DNA from: Bacteroides luhongzhouii
GTDB taxonomy: Bacteria; Bacteroidota; Bacteroidia; Bacteroidales; Bacteroidaceae
DNA length: 64,000 nucleotides
NCBI RefSeq assembly: GCF_009193295.2
Contig: NZ_CP059973.1
Span: 186,001-250,000, forward strand
Direction of reading: 5' to 3'
Part shown: positions 1 to 9,120 of the stretch, in pieces
Layout of the letters: each line of letters opens with the position of its first letter
Position numbering within the stretch: position 1 is the first letter of the stretch
Position numbers and translations under genes: made by a program
Notes under the pieces: model-generated
Seen by the model: only the letters and a program-made list of their open reading frames with translations
Database searches by the model: none
Told to the model about the DNA's origin: nothing

Positions 1-1002
1 TGGACTATTTTCGACGGATTCAATATCAGTACCACCTACAAACAGTTGAAAGAGCTGGAACGTCAGGGGGAAACCAACACCCGTATTGCTATTGAAGATT
101 TTATTGCTGCCCTGACTTCCGAATACTATAATTTTATCCAGCAGAAGATCCGTCTGAAAAACTTTCATTATGCAATGTCCCTTTCCAAAGAGCGCTTGCG
201 CATAGCCGAGGCTAGTCACCTGGTCGGTAAGTTTTCAGGACTGGATTATCAGCAGGCAAAAGTGGATTTCAATGCAGACAGTGCCCAATACATCAAACAA
301 CAGGAATTGCTACATTCTTCACGCATCCAGTTGAATGAACTAATGGCCAACAACAACGTCAATCAAAACATTATTATCAAAGACTCCACCATCGACGTAC
401 ACAGCGACTTGCAATTTGATGATTTGTGGAATTCTACGTTAGCAACCAATGCTTCTTTGCTTAAGGCCGATCAAAACACGGTACTTGCCCAATTGGACTA
501 CAAGAAAATAAACTCACGCAACTATCCATATCTCAAATTAAATACCGGATATGGATATACGTTCAACAAGTATGACATCAACGCAAACAGTAGAAGAGGT
601 GAACTGGGTTTTAATGCCGGAATAACTGTCGGTTTTAATATATTCGACGGTAATCGTCGCCGCGAAAAGAGAAATGCAAGTCTGGCTTTCAAAAATCGTC
701 GCCTGGAACGACAGGACATGGAGTTAGCACTCCGCTCTGATCTTAGTAACCTATGGCAAGCCTATCGCAACAATCTCCAATTGTTGAATCTGGAACGTCA
801 AAACCTGATAACCGCCAAGGACAACCACGATATTGCCATGGACCGTTATATACAGGGAGACCTCTCCGGCTTTGAAGTGCGCGAAGCACAAAAAAGTTTG
901 TTAGATGCAGAGGAACGCATCCTCTCCGCCGAATACAATACGAAACTTTGCGAAATATCACTGTTGCAAATCAGTGGAAAGATTACGAAGTATCTGGAAT
1001 AA
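1..1002 (+). CDS. TolC-family outer membrane efflux protein (5' end outside window)
   Basis: Outer-membrane channel component of a tripartite efflux or type I secretion complex. The frame is open from base 1, beginning with a WTIFDGFN stretch typical of the first beta-hairpin of TolC/OEP proteins, so the gene starts upstream of the window; the TTG at 46 is not a real start. About 333 residues are visible, dominated by long alpha-helical heptads, with a second FDG motif (NIFDGNRRREKRNAS) in the repeat half, which reflects the duplicated OEP architecture. It ends at TAA 45 bp before a pectate lyase gene. The inner-membrane partners would lie to the left. Substrate cannot be inferred. Confidence 0.85.
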   Translation, partial: WTIFDGFNISTTYKQLKELERQGETNTRIAIEDFIAALTSEYYNFIQQKIRLKNFHYAMSLSKERLRIAEASHLVGKFSGLDYQQAKVDFNADSAQYIKQQELLHSSRIQLNELMANNNVNQNIIIKDSTIDVHSDLQFDDLWNSTLATNASLLKADQNTVLAQLDYKKINSRNYPYLKLNTGYGYTFNKYDINANSRRGELGFNAGITVGFNIFDGNRRREKRNASLAFKNRRLERQDMELALRSDLSNLWQAYRNNLQLLNLERQNLITAKDNHDIAMDRYIQGDLSGFEVREAQKSLLDAEERILSAEYNTKLCEISLLQISGKITKYLE

Positions 1003-1047
1003 GGAGCATACATTTGCATACCATAAAAACATTAAATAATAAAAGCC

Positions 1048-2142
1048 ATGAGAAAACTAAGCCTTTTCTTACTGCTACTTTTTATCCTGACAAATGTTTC
1101 AGCCCAAAAAGCAACAGATTACAGAAAACAGCAAAACTACAAAGAATGGGTACACATCGCTCCCAAATTTGACGATGATTTCTTCAAGACGGAAGAAGCC
1201 CAACGCATCGGTGACAACGTGTTACTATATCAACAAACGACCGGAGGCTGGCCTAAGAATATTTATATGCCGGCGGAACTGACGGAACAAGAATATAATG
1301 CGGCACTAAAAGCTAAAGAAGATACCAACCAAAGTACCATTGATAACAATGCCACTACGACAGAAATAGAATATTTGTCACGGCTTTATCTGGCTACGCA
1401 AGAGGAGAAATATAAAGAAGGAGTGCTGAATGGTATTCAATATTTGCTCAAATCACAGTATGAAAACGGTGGATGGCCTCAATTTTATCCGCGTCCCAAA
1501 GGTTATTATGTACAAATCACCTACAATGACAATGCAATGGTAAGAGTCATGAATCAACTTCGGGCCATATACGAAAAGAAAGCTCCGTACACTTTCCTTC
1601 CTGACAATATCTGCGAACAAGCACATAATGCATTTAATAAAGGGATAGAGTGTATACTCAAAACGCAGGTGCGCCAAAATGGAGAGTTAACAGTATGGTG
1701 CGCCCAACACGACCGTGTCACTTTGGAACCCTGCAAAGCACGTGCCTATGAACTCCCGTCACTAAGCGGACAAGAGTCTGACAATATTGTATTGCTGCTG
1801 ATGTCACTTCCCAATCCATCTGCAGACGTTGTAAAATCCATAGAAGGAGCTATCAAATGGTTCCAAAAGTCTGAAATAAAAGGAATACAGAAGGAATATT
1901 TCACTAACAGTGAAGGCAAAAAAGATTATCGCATGATTCCTTGTGAAGACTGCCCTACTCTTTGGGCACGTTTTTATGAACTGGAGACAAACCGGCCTTT
2001 TTTCTGCGACCGTGACGGCATTAAAAAATATGATATATCAGAAATCGGGCACGAGCGCCGGAATGGCTATAGCTGGTATAACAAAGATGGAAGTAAGGTG
2101 TTGAAGAGATATGAAAAATGGAAAAAAGAACAGCATAAGTAA
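1048..2142 (+). CDS. Secreted pectate lyase, PL10-like (PelA type)
   Basis: Cleaves polygalacturonate by beta-elimination; likely periplasmic or surface acting. The 364-residue protein has a signal peptide of about 19 residues ending in VSA before Q20. Family signatures: GGWPK (66-70), DNNATTTEI (99-107), GGWPQFYP (141-148), a YNDNAMVRVM stretch (159-168) and an ARAYELPS segment near 231-238, which by family analogy may hold the catalytic arginine (inference). The length suits a stand-alone catalytic module without binding domains. There is no SusC/SusD pair or other pectinase beside it, so it is not visibly part of a polysaccharide utilization locus here. Confidence 0.85.
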   Translation: MRKLSLFLLLLFILTNVSAQKATDYRKQQNYKEWVHIAPKFDDDFFKTEEAQRIGDNVLLYQQTTGGWPKNIYMPAELTEQEYNAALKAKEDTNQSTIDNNATTTEIEYLSRLYLATQEEKYKEGVLNGIQYLLKSQYENGGWPQFYPRPKGYYVQITYNDNAMVRVMNQLRAIYEKKAPYTFLPDNICEQAHNAFNKGIECILKTQVRQNGELTVWCAQHDRVTLEPCKARAYELPSLSGQESDNIVLLLMSLPNPSADVVKSIEGAIKWFQKSEIKGIQKEYFTNSEGKKDYRMIPCEDCPTLWARFYELETNRPFFCDRDGIKKYDISEIGHERRNGYSWYNKDGSKVLKRYEKWKKEQHK

Positions 2143-2220
2143 TCACAAATGATGAAAAGTTGATATTTACACTGCAAAAGTAAATATTCGGAAAATCTTT
2201 AAGTCCTTAAAATAAGAAGA

Positions 2221-2255
2221 GGGGCTGTCTAACAACAAAAAAGTTAGACAGCCCC
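2221..2255. terminator. Bidirectional intrinsic terminator
   Basis: A perfect 13-bp stem (ggggctgtctaac at 2221-2233, gttagacagcccc at 2243-2255) with a 9-nt A-rich loop lies between the convergent pectate lyase and fumarase genes. It can serve both strands. Confidence 0.8.
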
Positions 2256-2316
2256 TTATAAATTCACGGTATTTACAACCTCTTCTTACAGTTTTATCCC
2301 AATAGGTATAAACCGG

Positions 2317-3954
2317 TTATTTTTTGCAATTCCACGGTTTCAACTGTTTAAAGAAGTCATTACCCTTATCATCTACCAAGATAAATGCAGGGAAGTTTTC
2401 TACTTCAATCTTCCAGATAGCTTCCATACCCAATTCCGGATATTCCACACATTCGATGCTCTTGATGTTATTCTGTGCAAGGATAGCTGCCGGGCCTCCG
2501 ATAGAGCCAAGATAGAAACCACCATATTTCTTACAAGCATCTGTCACCTGCTGGCTACGGTTACCTTTTGCCAACATCACCATGCTACCGCCATGACTTT
2601 GGAACAGTTCTACATAAGAGTCCATACGTCCTGCCGTAGTAGGACCCATAGAGCCACACGCCATGCCTTCCGGAGTTTTTGCCGGACCTGCATAATAAAT
2701 AGGATGATCCTTAATATATTGTGGCAAGTCTTCACCGCGATCCAAACGTTCTTTCAGTTTAGCATGAGCAATGTCACGGCCTACGATAATCGTTCCGTTC
2801 AATGACAGACGGGTAGCAACCGGATATTTAGTCAGCTCTTTCAGAATTTCAGGCATCGGACGATTGAGGTCGATCTTTACAACATCACCTTCACCAGCCT
2901 GACGCAATTCTGCCGGAATAAGTTCACCCGGATTTGAATCCAGTTTCTCAATCCAGATACCTTCTTTATTGATTTTACATTTGATGTTACGGTCGGCAGA
3001 GCAAGATACGCCCAACCCTACCGGACAAGAAGCACCATGACGAGGCAGACGGATGATGCGTACATCGTGAGCAAGATATTTACCTCCGAATTGTGCACCC
3101 AACCCAATCTTGTGAGCTTCTGCCAATACTTCTTTTTCCAGTTCGACATCGCGGAATGCACGGCCATATTCGTTTCCGGTAGTCGGCAGGTTATCATAGA
3201 AATGAGTAGAAGCTAATTTCACTGTCAACAGGTTCTTTTCAGCAGAAGTACCACCAATTACGAAAGCGATATGATAAGGAGGACAAGCTGCTGTTCCCAA
3301 TGTTTTCATCTTTTCAACCAAGAACGGAACCAGTGTACCGGGATTCAGGATCGCTTTTGTTTCCTGATACAAATATGTCTTGTTGGCAGAGCCACCACCT
3401 TTTGTTACACAAAGGAATTCATATTCCATACCTTCGGTAGCTTCGATGTCAATCTGTGCAGGGAGGTTACATTTGGTATTTACCTCATCATACATATTCA
3501 GAGGCGCATTCTGTGAATAACGCAGGTTTTCTTCAGTGTATGTTTTATATACGCCCAGTGAAAGCGCTTCTTCGTCAGAATATCCAGTCCACACCTGCTG
3601 TCCTTTTTCACCGTGAATAATAGCAGTACCAGTGTCCTGACAGAATGGAAGTATGCCCTTTGAAGCAACTTCTGCGTTACGCAGGAAAGTCAGCGCCACA
3701 TACTTATCGTTTTCACTTGCTTCCGGATCACTCAGAATCTTAGCAACTTGTTCGTTGTGTGAACGACGAAGCATGAATGATACATCACGAAAAGCCGCAT
3801 TAGCCATCGCAGTCAAACCTTCTTTTTCAATTTTCAGGATGGGATTTCCTTCAAACTCGCTTACTGATACATAGTCTTTTGTAAGCAGATAATACTCAGT
3901 TGTATCTTTTCCCTTTTCAAACATGGGCTGATACTTAAACGGAGGTGTTGCCAT
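2317..3954 (-). CDS. Class I (iron-sulfur) fumarate hydratase
   Basis: Interconverts fumarate and malate; in Bacteroides this works in the reductive branch towards succinate. The 545-residue protein carries both the alpha-type N-terminal and beta-type C-terminal domains in one chain, as in E. coli FumA/FumB. Visible motifs are [10 protein letters not shown] with C105 as a cluster ligand, a [11 protein letters not shown] segment near 182, a CPVGLGVSC segment near 310-320, and [12 protein letters not shown] followed by [14 protein letters not shown] in the C-terminal domain. The start ATG at 3954 gives the usual length. It is separated by 225 bp from the upstream minus-strand gene, so probably has its own promoter. 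Confidence 0.95.
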   Translation of the reverse strand: MATPPFKYQPMFEKGKDTTEYYLLTKDYVSVSEFEGNPILKIEKEGLTAMANAAFRDVSFMLRRSHNEQVAKILSDPEASENDKYVALTFLRNAEVASKGILPFCQDTGTAIIHGEKGQQVWTGYSDEEALSLGVYKTYTEENLRYSQNAPLNMYDEVNTKCNLPAQIDIEATEGMEYEFLCVTKGGGSANKTYLYQETKAILNPGTLVPFLVEKMKTLGTAACPPYHIAFVIGGTSAEKNLLTVKLASTHFYDNLPTTGNEYGRAFRDVELEKEVLAEAHKIGLGAQFGGKYLAHDVRIIRLPRHGASCPVGLGVSCSADRNIKCKINKEGIWIEKLDSNPGELIPAELRQAGEGDVVKIDLNRPMPEILKELTKYPVATRLSLNGTIIVGRDIAHAKLKERLDRGEDLPQYIKDHPIYYAGPAKTPEGMACGSMGPTTAGRMDSYVELFQSHGGSMVMLAKGNRSQQVTDACKKYGGFYLGSIGGPAAILAQNNIKSIECVEYPELGMEAIWKIEVENFPAFILVDDKGNDFFKQLKPWNCKK

Positions 3955-4002
3955 AAGTTTCTTATTTTATTACGTAATGTTAGTTAGTGTGGCAAAGGTA
4001 GT

Positions 4003-4064
4003 AATTAAGAATGAAGAATGATGAATGATGAATGAAGAATTAAGAATGAATAACGGAGAAAAGA
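4003..4064. repeat. Low-complexity GAATGA/AATTAAGAATG repeat
   Basis: Short imperfect direct repeats of gaatgatgaatgatgaatga and aattaagaatga occupy the gap between the fumarase start and the preceding gene. No gene is visible. It may be slippage-prone sequence. Confidence 0.55.
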
Positions 4065-4103
4065 AGGAACAGCAAGAGACAACCCTAAACTATAAAACAA
4101 GAA

Positions 4104-4151
4104 GCGGCGAACAAGCAATGCTATCCTTCGGCATCTGCTGTTCACCGCCCA
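4104..4151. terminator. Imperfect hairpin downstream of the DUF4954-type gene
   Basis: gcggcgaacaagcaatgc pairs imperfectly with catctgctgttcaccgc around a cttcgg-containing loop, just after the stop of the minus-strand gene at 4180. It may be a terminator or a repeat; the stem contains bulges. Confidence 0.35.
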
Positions 4152-4179
4152 CTGTTTTGTTTACAGTTTGCTGTTTCGA

Positions 4180-6171
4180 TTATTCTACGATAGCTTCAAT
4201 TCGCTTGATAAGCTCATCTCCAAGAGCTGTTTTATCTTCAATATGTTTCAACACAGCAGTCACAAATGTATTGCTTTCGAAATCACCGCGTACTTGCTCA
4301 AAGTCCAGCTTCATTTCGTCGTGAGAGCCATCAGCACCGAATCCGGTCATGGAAGACAACGAGAATTCTTTCTTAGCATCCTCATATACCATCTTATCCA
4401 ATCCGACAACAGCTTGCTGCCAGGCTTTCACGATACCGATGATATCTTGTGCTGTTATCGTTTCCGGATCTAAGCCATAAAATTCCTGAATCTTATGATA
4501 AGCCCATGTCCATTCATAAGTATAATAATTCTCATGCATTTCCGCGAAGCTTGCATTGATGGACTTCAAACGATTGACAGCTCCTCTCTCAATGCCATCC
4601 AGCAATCGGTCGATCTCACTCTTGGGGGCAATCAGTCCGGAAACATCCACCCATTCGCCAATACCAATTTCCGTATCGGGTTTCAGGCGTTGGCGGATTT
4701 CTTCATTGCTCTGAAAGTTAATGCCTTCCAGCCGTTTTATAATGGAGTTTCCTAAGAACTTGTGGATAGCAATTTCATAAAAACGGATTCCGTTGTTCAA
4801 AGAAGAGTTCTTGATTTTAGCACTCTGGTAAGAGTAGATTTCTGAAGTTTCACCGGACACACGTTTCAATTCTTTCAAAATGGAACGACCTTTGAACATC
4901 TTCTGAATGGTATAAGGACTCAACAGGTTATAATTGATATAATCCAGCCTGTTCGGGTCTTTGCGGCTATCACGTTTCGGCCATTTTTGTGCATCACGGA
5001 TAGTACCTACACTTCTCAAGTTGACTCCCGGAACCAGATAAGTTGTATTCCGCTGCTCTATCAGGTAAGAGAAAGGAAGATTAGATGTATCGGCATGATT
5101 GACATGACGTCCCATTACCAATGAGAACGCTCCGACACGTGCCGGCCACAAGATATATGAATCAGAAGTAGTCTTCGCTCCTCTTTCCATCGTTCCTTGA
5201 TGAATAGGTCCCAACTTATACATGTGGTTGCTCTGATTGGATCCCGAGCCTGCATTCATAAACGAAAACATTCCGGCAATCAGCAAAGTAGACTTATGAT
5301 GTGTCACAGTGAAAGGACCTGCAAAAATAGCACACGCCTCACCGTTCTCTCCCTGACAATTACTAAAAAATAAAGAATCGGAAGCGGAATAATTGTGTCC
5401 CAATTTACAGGACTGTCCGACGAAACAACGGGTCAGCATTGTGCCGTCATCCACTTTTGAACCGGAAGAGATAATGAAGTCGTCACAAATTACCCCGTGA
5501 CCGATATGTACAGGCGCTGTCACATTACTATTGACGCTTCCATTGGACAAACGACAAGTTCCACAAATGTGACAGTAATCACCAATCCGGACATTCTTGA
5601 TTGAACCTGTATTGAGAATCATGACATGATTGCCAATACTACCGACAGCAGAAGCGTGTTTGTTGGAATAATAATCCGCAATTGCTTTCATGCGGTTAAT
5701 CAGTTCGGGACGATGACGATACAGCGCAAGTATATATGCCTGATGCGCAGATAGTTTGTCGTTCATCAACACTTCGCGCCCCCCTGTTTCATTCAAAACG
5801 GCCACTTCTACCCCATTACCGAAAGTGCTTAATCCATCCACTAAGATTATATCTACATTCTCAATGAAGGTATCACTACCAATCTCATAATTAGCAATGT
5901 AATTCTGGATATTTTCAATACAACAGTTATCACCCACCGATACATTGTGTAACGTCACATGACGTAATCCCGAATGTTTCTTAATTCCCCCCGGCAATGT
6001 AAATTCAGATTCGAATACCCCCAGTTTTACTTCACCCGAGAAACGGGTATGATGGACGTACTCACAATTAAAGCCCTCTGCCACTGATACATTTCCCCAA
6101 TCATCGGCCAGACACGACTGGCTCTTCAACTGAAGTACCTCATCTTCAGTCAATCTACGATAGTCTTTCAT
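4180..6171 (-). CDS. DUF4954-type left-handed beta-helix (hexapeptide repeat) protein
   Basis: A 663-residue cytoplasmic protein whose first half (about residues 40-330) reads as repeated hexapeptide turns such as IRIGDYCHICGTC and APVHIGHGVICDD, the left-handed beta-helix of acyltransferases and sugar-nucleotide enzymes. The C-terminal half is alpha-helical. I recognise it as the conserved Bacteroidetes family DUF4954, with no established reaction. There is no signal peptide. It lies between hflX and fumarase on the same strand, but with gaps of 92 and 225 bp. A nucleotidyl- or acyltransferase role is only an inference from the fold. Confidence 0.75.
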   Translation of the reverse strand: MKDYRRLTEDEVLQLKSQSCLADDWGNVSVAEGFNCEYVHHTRFSGEVKLGVFESEFTLPGGIKKHSGLRHVTLHNVSVGDNCCIENIQNYIANYEIGSDTFIENVDIILVDGLSTFGNGVEVAVLNETGGREVLMNDKLSAHQAYILALYRHRPELINRMKAIADYYSNKHASAVGSIGNHVMILNTGSIKNVRIGDYCHICGTCRLSNGSVNSNVTAPVHIGHGVICDDFIISSGSKVDDGTMLTRCFVGQSCKLGHNYSASDSLFFSNCQGENGEACAIFAGPFTVTHHKSTLLIAGMFSFMNAGSGSNQSNHMYKLGPIHQGTMERGAKTTSDSYILWPARVGAFSLVMGRHVNHADTSNLPFSYLIEQRNTTYLVPGVNLRSVGTIRDAQKWPKRDSRKDPNRLDYINYNLLSPYTIQKMFKGRSILKELKRVSGETSEIYSYQSAKIKNSSLNNGIRFYEIAIHKFLGNSIIKRLEGINFQSNEEIRQRLKPDTEIGIGEWVDVSGLIAPKSEIDRLLDGIERGAVNRLKSINASFAEMHENYYTYEWTWAYHKIQEFYGLDPETITAQDIIGIVKAWQQAVVGLDKMVYEDAKKEFSLSSMTGFGADGSHDEMKLDFEQVRGDFESNTFVTAVLKHIEDKTALGDELIKRIEAIVE

Positions 6172-6263
6172 TTTAATAATGTGTTAATGTGTCAATATGC
6201 TAATATGTCAATTGACTACGCATGTTGCATAGAAATCGGCACATCTGCACTTTGACATATTGA

Positions 6264-7523
6264 TTATTCTTCCTCTTCTTCGTAGGTCTGATAAAGAAAA
6301 TCGTTATAGGGATATTTCTGAACGTGTAATTCTTTCACTCGCTGATAAACTACATTTTTCAGTTCGTCTATATTGATTCGTTCGCGGGCGGAAATAAAGA
6401 GGCAGTTATCCTCCATCTTTGCCATCCACGTCTTCACCAGTTCTTCGAGTGTTAAGTTTTCCTTTGTTCGGGGGGTAAGGTCGTCCGGCGCTTTCTCCAC
6501 GTAGGTGTAAGCGTCTATTTTATTAAATACAAGTATCATAGGTTTGCCACTGCCGCCAATCTCTGCCAGTGTCTTGTTCACCACCTCAATCTGTTCCTCA
6601 AATCCGGGGTGGGAAATATCGACTACGTGCACAAGCAAATCTGCTTCACGCACCTCATCCAAGGTAGATTTAAAAGATTCGACCAGGTCGGTAGGCAACT
6701 TGCGAATAAATCCTACCGTATCTGACAACAGGAACGGCAGATTATCAATAATCACTTTGCGTACAGTGGTGTCTAAAGTCGCGAACAGTTTGTTTTCTGC
6801 AAACACTTCGCTCTTGGAGAGAAGATTCATCATGGTTGATTTTCCCACGTTGGTATAACCAACCAGTGCAACACGTATCATACGTCCGCGATTCTTTCGT
6901 TGGGTAGCCTTCTGCTTATCAATCTCCGCCAGGCGTTCTTTCAGTAATGACATACGGTTCAGGATGATACGGCGGTCCATCTCGAGCTGTGTTTCACCCG
7001 GACCACGAAGTCCCACGGAACCTTTACCACCACCGGCACCAGAACCACCTCCCTGGCGTTCCAAGTGAGTCCAGAGTCGCTGCAAACGCGGCAACATATA
7101 TTTATATTGCGCAAGCTCCACCTGTGTCTTCGCATTGGCTGTCTGCGCACGCATGGCAAATATATCAAGAATCAATGAAGTACGATCCAGTATCTTCACT
7201 TTCAGTTCAGCTTCAATATTACGAATCTGCTTCGCAGAAAGCTCATCATCAAAGATGACCATTCCTACTTCACGTTCTTCTTCCTCTTCGTTACGAATAT
7301 ATTGTCTGATTTCTTCCAACTTTCCTTTTCCGACATAGGTCACAGAATGAGCTGTGGGCAACTTCTGCGTAAATCGTTTCACTACTTCCGCCCCAGCCGT
7401 CTCGGCAAGGAAAGCCAGTTCATCCAGATACTCATTCGTTTTACGCTCATCCTGCGTTTGTGTGATGAGTCCGACAAGCACTGCTGTCTCTACTTTGGCT
7501 TCGGATATTACAAATTCTTTCAT
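6264..7523 (-). CDS. hflX: Ribosome-associated GTPase HflX
   Basis: A GTPase that binds the 50S subunit and rescues or splits stalled ribosomes. The 419-residue chain has the glycine-rich HflX linker (about 157-180, ending GPGETQLEMDRR), then the G domain: G1 GYTNVGKST (222-230), G3 DTVGF and G4 NKIDA. The N-terminal HflX domain is complete. The C-terminus ends in an acidic EEEEE run. A terminator-like hairpin at 7571-7603 separates it from the SusD gene upstream, so it is expressed independently of the SusCD switch. Confidence 0.95.
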   Translation of the reverse strand: MKEFVISEAKVETAVLVGLITQTQDERKTNEYLDELAFLAETAGAEVVKRFTQKLPTAHSVTYVGKGKLEEIRQYIRNEEEEEREVGMVIFDDELSAKQIRNIEAELKVKILDRTSLILDIFAMRAQTANAKTQVELAQYKYMLPRLQRLWTHLERQGGGSGAGGGKGSVGLRGPGETQLEMDRRIILNRMSLLKERLAEIDKQKATQRKNRGRMIRVALVGYTNVGKSTMMNLLSKSEVFAENKLFATLDTTVRKVIIDNLPFLLSDTVGFIRKLPTDLVESFKSTLDEVREADLLVHVVDISHPGFEEQIEVVNKTLAEIGGSGKPMILVFNKIDAYTYVEKAPDDLTPRTKENLTLEELVKTWMAKMEDNCLFISARERINIDELKNVVYQRVKELHVQKYPYNDFLYQTYEEEEE

Positions 7524-7570
7524 TCTTTACTTCTATTATATATAATAATGTGAGCGCAAATATAACAAAA

Positions 7571-7603
7571 AAAAAGAGGACAATGTTTTATTGCCCTCTT
7601 TTT
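7571..7603. terminator. Terminator after the left SusC/SusD pair
   Basis: aaaaagaggacaat (7571-7584) pairs with attgccctcttttt (7590-7603) with one mismatch, flanked by A and T runs. It lies just beyond the SusD stop at 7627 on the minus strand and before hflX. Confidence 0.65.
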
Positions 7604-7626
7604 CGCATCATTTATCACCTTAGAAT

Positions 7627-9099
7627 CTATAAATCAAACCACATCTTTTCCCAAATTTTAGGAGATTCTTTGGGTGCATTAGGATTAGCTGTCATTTCCT
7701 CAGGACTATATTCCCATCTACGAATAAGTTCCCGAGAAGTAGCTTCTGTCGGCACAGTAAGTACAGGTACCTCATTACCATTGGATCCTGATCTTCTCCA
7801 CTGTACAAATTCTTCCAACGGTCTGTCCATCAAATCAATCCATTGCTGAATATGAATCTCATATAAAGCTCTATCAGGTTCCAATGTGTTTAAATCATCC
7901 AAAGCGTCAATAAATTCAGTTGTCTTTACCGGATCTGCTTCATAATAATCACAAGCTGTTTGAATAGCTTTTTTATATAATTCATTAGCTTTCACCAAAT
8001 TAGAAGTTACTCCCAACCCACGTACATACGCTTCCGCTTCAAAAAACAACTGTTCCTGATAAGAATAAATTAATTCAGGTGCCTCTTTTCTAAAAAGATA
8101 CTTACTTATAACGGAAGATAATAAATCCGCATTTTCATCATCAGTTTCTTCTGCTGCCTGCCGAGTATCCAAGCCTCGATACAGCCCGTCAGCTCCCGGT
8201 TCAAAATATCTGGAAATACGAGAATCATTACGTTCCTGCATAGGCTTCAATACATTATTATTTGCAAAAAACATAATATTGATGCCATTTGTATACTTCT
8301 CCAATATTTTATATTTAGGATTTTCATTACCGGCAGTCTGTAAATATGGGAACTGCAGATTATCATCAGCCGAACTAATCATACCACCATCACTTATCAA
8401 CTTTCCAATCTGTTCTGCTTTCGTCGGATCTTTATCCACCATTGTCATTAAAGTTCTGAATTTTAAAGATTTGGCCAACCGAATCCACTTTTGCATATCA
8501 CCTTTATAAAAAATATCGTAATCAGTAATGGCCAAAGGATCATCCAAGTTGATCTCATTCAACGCTTCATCCAACAAGCTTACTACACCATTCAAAACTA
8601 CTTCCTGAGAATCAAATTTTGGATACTTAACTCCTTCTATCCAAGCCTCTGTAAATGGAATATCTCCCCATATCATTGTTGCCTCATAAATATGTTGAGC
8701 TAGAATAATTTTACATTGAGCAATTCCATTATGATTGACAGGAGTAGCTTCTTGAGCATTTTTGATAGCTAACTGCAAATTATTACCTCCAACAGAATAG
8801 TAATGCTTCCATGTATTACCAAGGCTATATGGATCTATGACATAATAACCTTCCGCCCAGCCCCCATAATCATCGCCGCCGTCTGCCTGACACTGGATAC
8901 TTTGAGAAAGAGGAATGTAAGCATCTCCTCCGGTACGACTACCAGCCCAATTCACTACTGCATAATTGAATAAATATCCGGGATCCACCTTTTCCGCAGA
9001 ATTTGGATTATGATTAACATCCAACCAATCACTACATGAGCTCAAAATAGCACATGTAAATATGATTGCTATAGTATATATTGATCTTTTATTTTTCAT
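7627..9099 (-). CDS. SusD/RagB-family lipoprotein (SusD-like_2 type), partner of left SusC
   Basis: A surface lipoprotein that caps its cognate SusC and binds an oligomeric nutrient. The 490-residue protein has a lipobox (AILSSCSDW, cysteine near 22), followed by DWLDVNHNPNSAEKVDP, typical of the SusD-like_2 branch, and a TPR-like alpha-helical body. It lies 21 bp downstream of the left SusC on the same strand, so it would be cotranscribed with it. Because that SusC currently lacks a promoter and N-terminus, this gene is probably silent in the orientation sequenced here. It belongs to a different SusD subfamily from the gene at 17687, so the switch exchanges substrate-binding modules. Substrate unknown. 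Confidence 0.88.
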   Translation of the reverse strand: MKNKRSIYTIAIIFTCAILSSCSDWLDVNHNPNSAEKVDPGYLFNYAVVNWAGSRTGGDAYIPLSQSIQCQADGGDDYGGWAEGYYVIDPYSLGNTWKHYYSVGGNNLQLAIKNAQEATPVNHNGIAQCKIILAQHIYEATMIWGDIPFTEAWIEGVKYPKFDSQEVVLNGVVSLLDEALNEINLDDPLAITDYDIFYKGDMQKWIRLAKSLKFRTLMTMVDKDPTKAEQIGKLISDGGMISSADDNLQFPYLQTAGNENPKYKILEKYTNGINIMFFANNNVLKPMQERNDSRISRYFEPGADGLYRGLDTRQAAEETDDENADLLSSVISKYLFRKEAPELIYSYQEQLFFEAEAYVRGLGVTSNLVKANELYKKAIQTACDYYEADPVKTTEFIDALDDLNTLEPDRALYEIHIQQWIDLMDRPLEEFVQWRRSGSNGNEVPVLTVPTEATSRELIRRWEYSPEEMTANPNAPKESPKIWEKMWFDL

Positions 9100-9120
9100 A
9101 TTATTTCTCTTTGATAATTA

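Noticed and set aside
46..1002. TTG at 46 as the start of the efflux protein
   Set aside because: The frame is open to base 1 and the residues before it (WTIFDGFN...) belong to the family, so the gene is cut by the window edge.
4003..4064. Minisatellite controlling fumarase expression
   Set aside because: The repeats are irregular and short; nothing shows a regulatory role.
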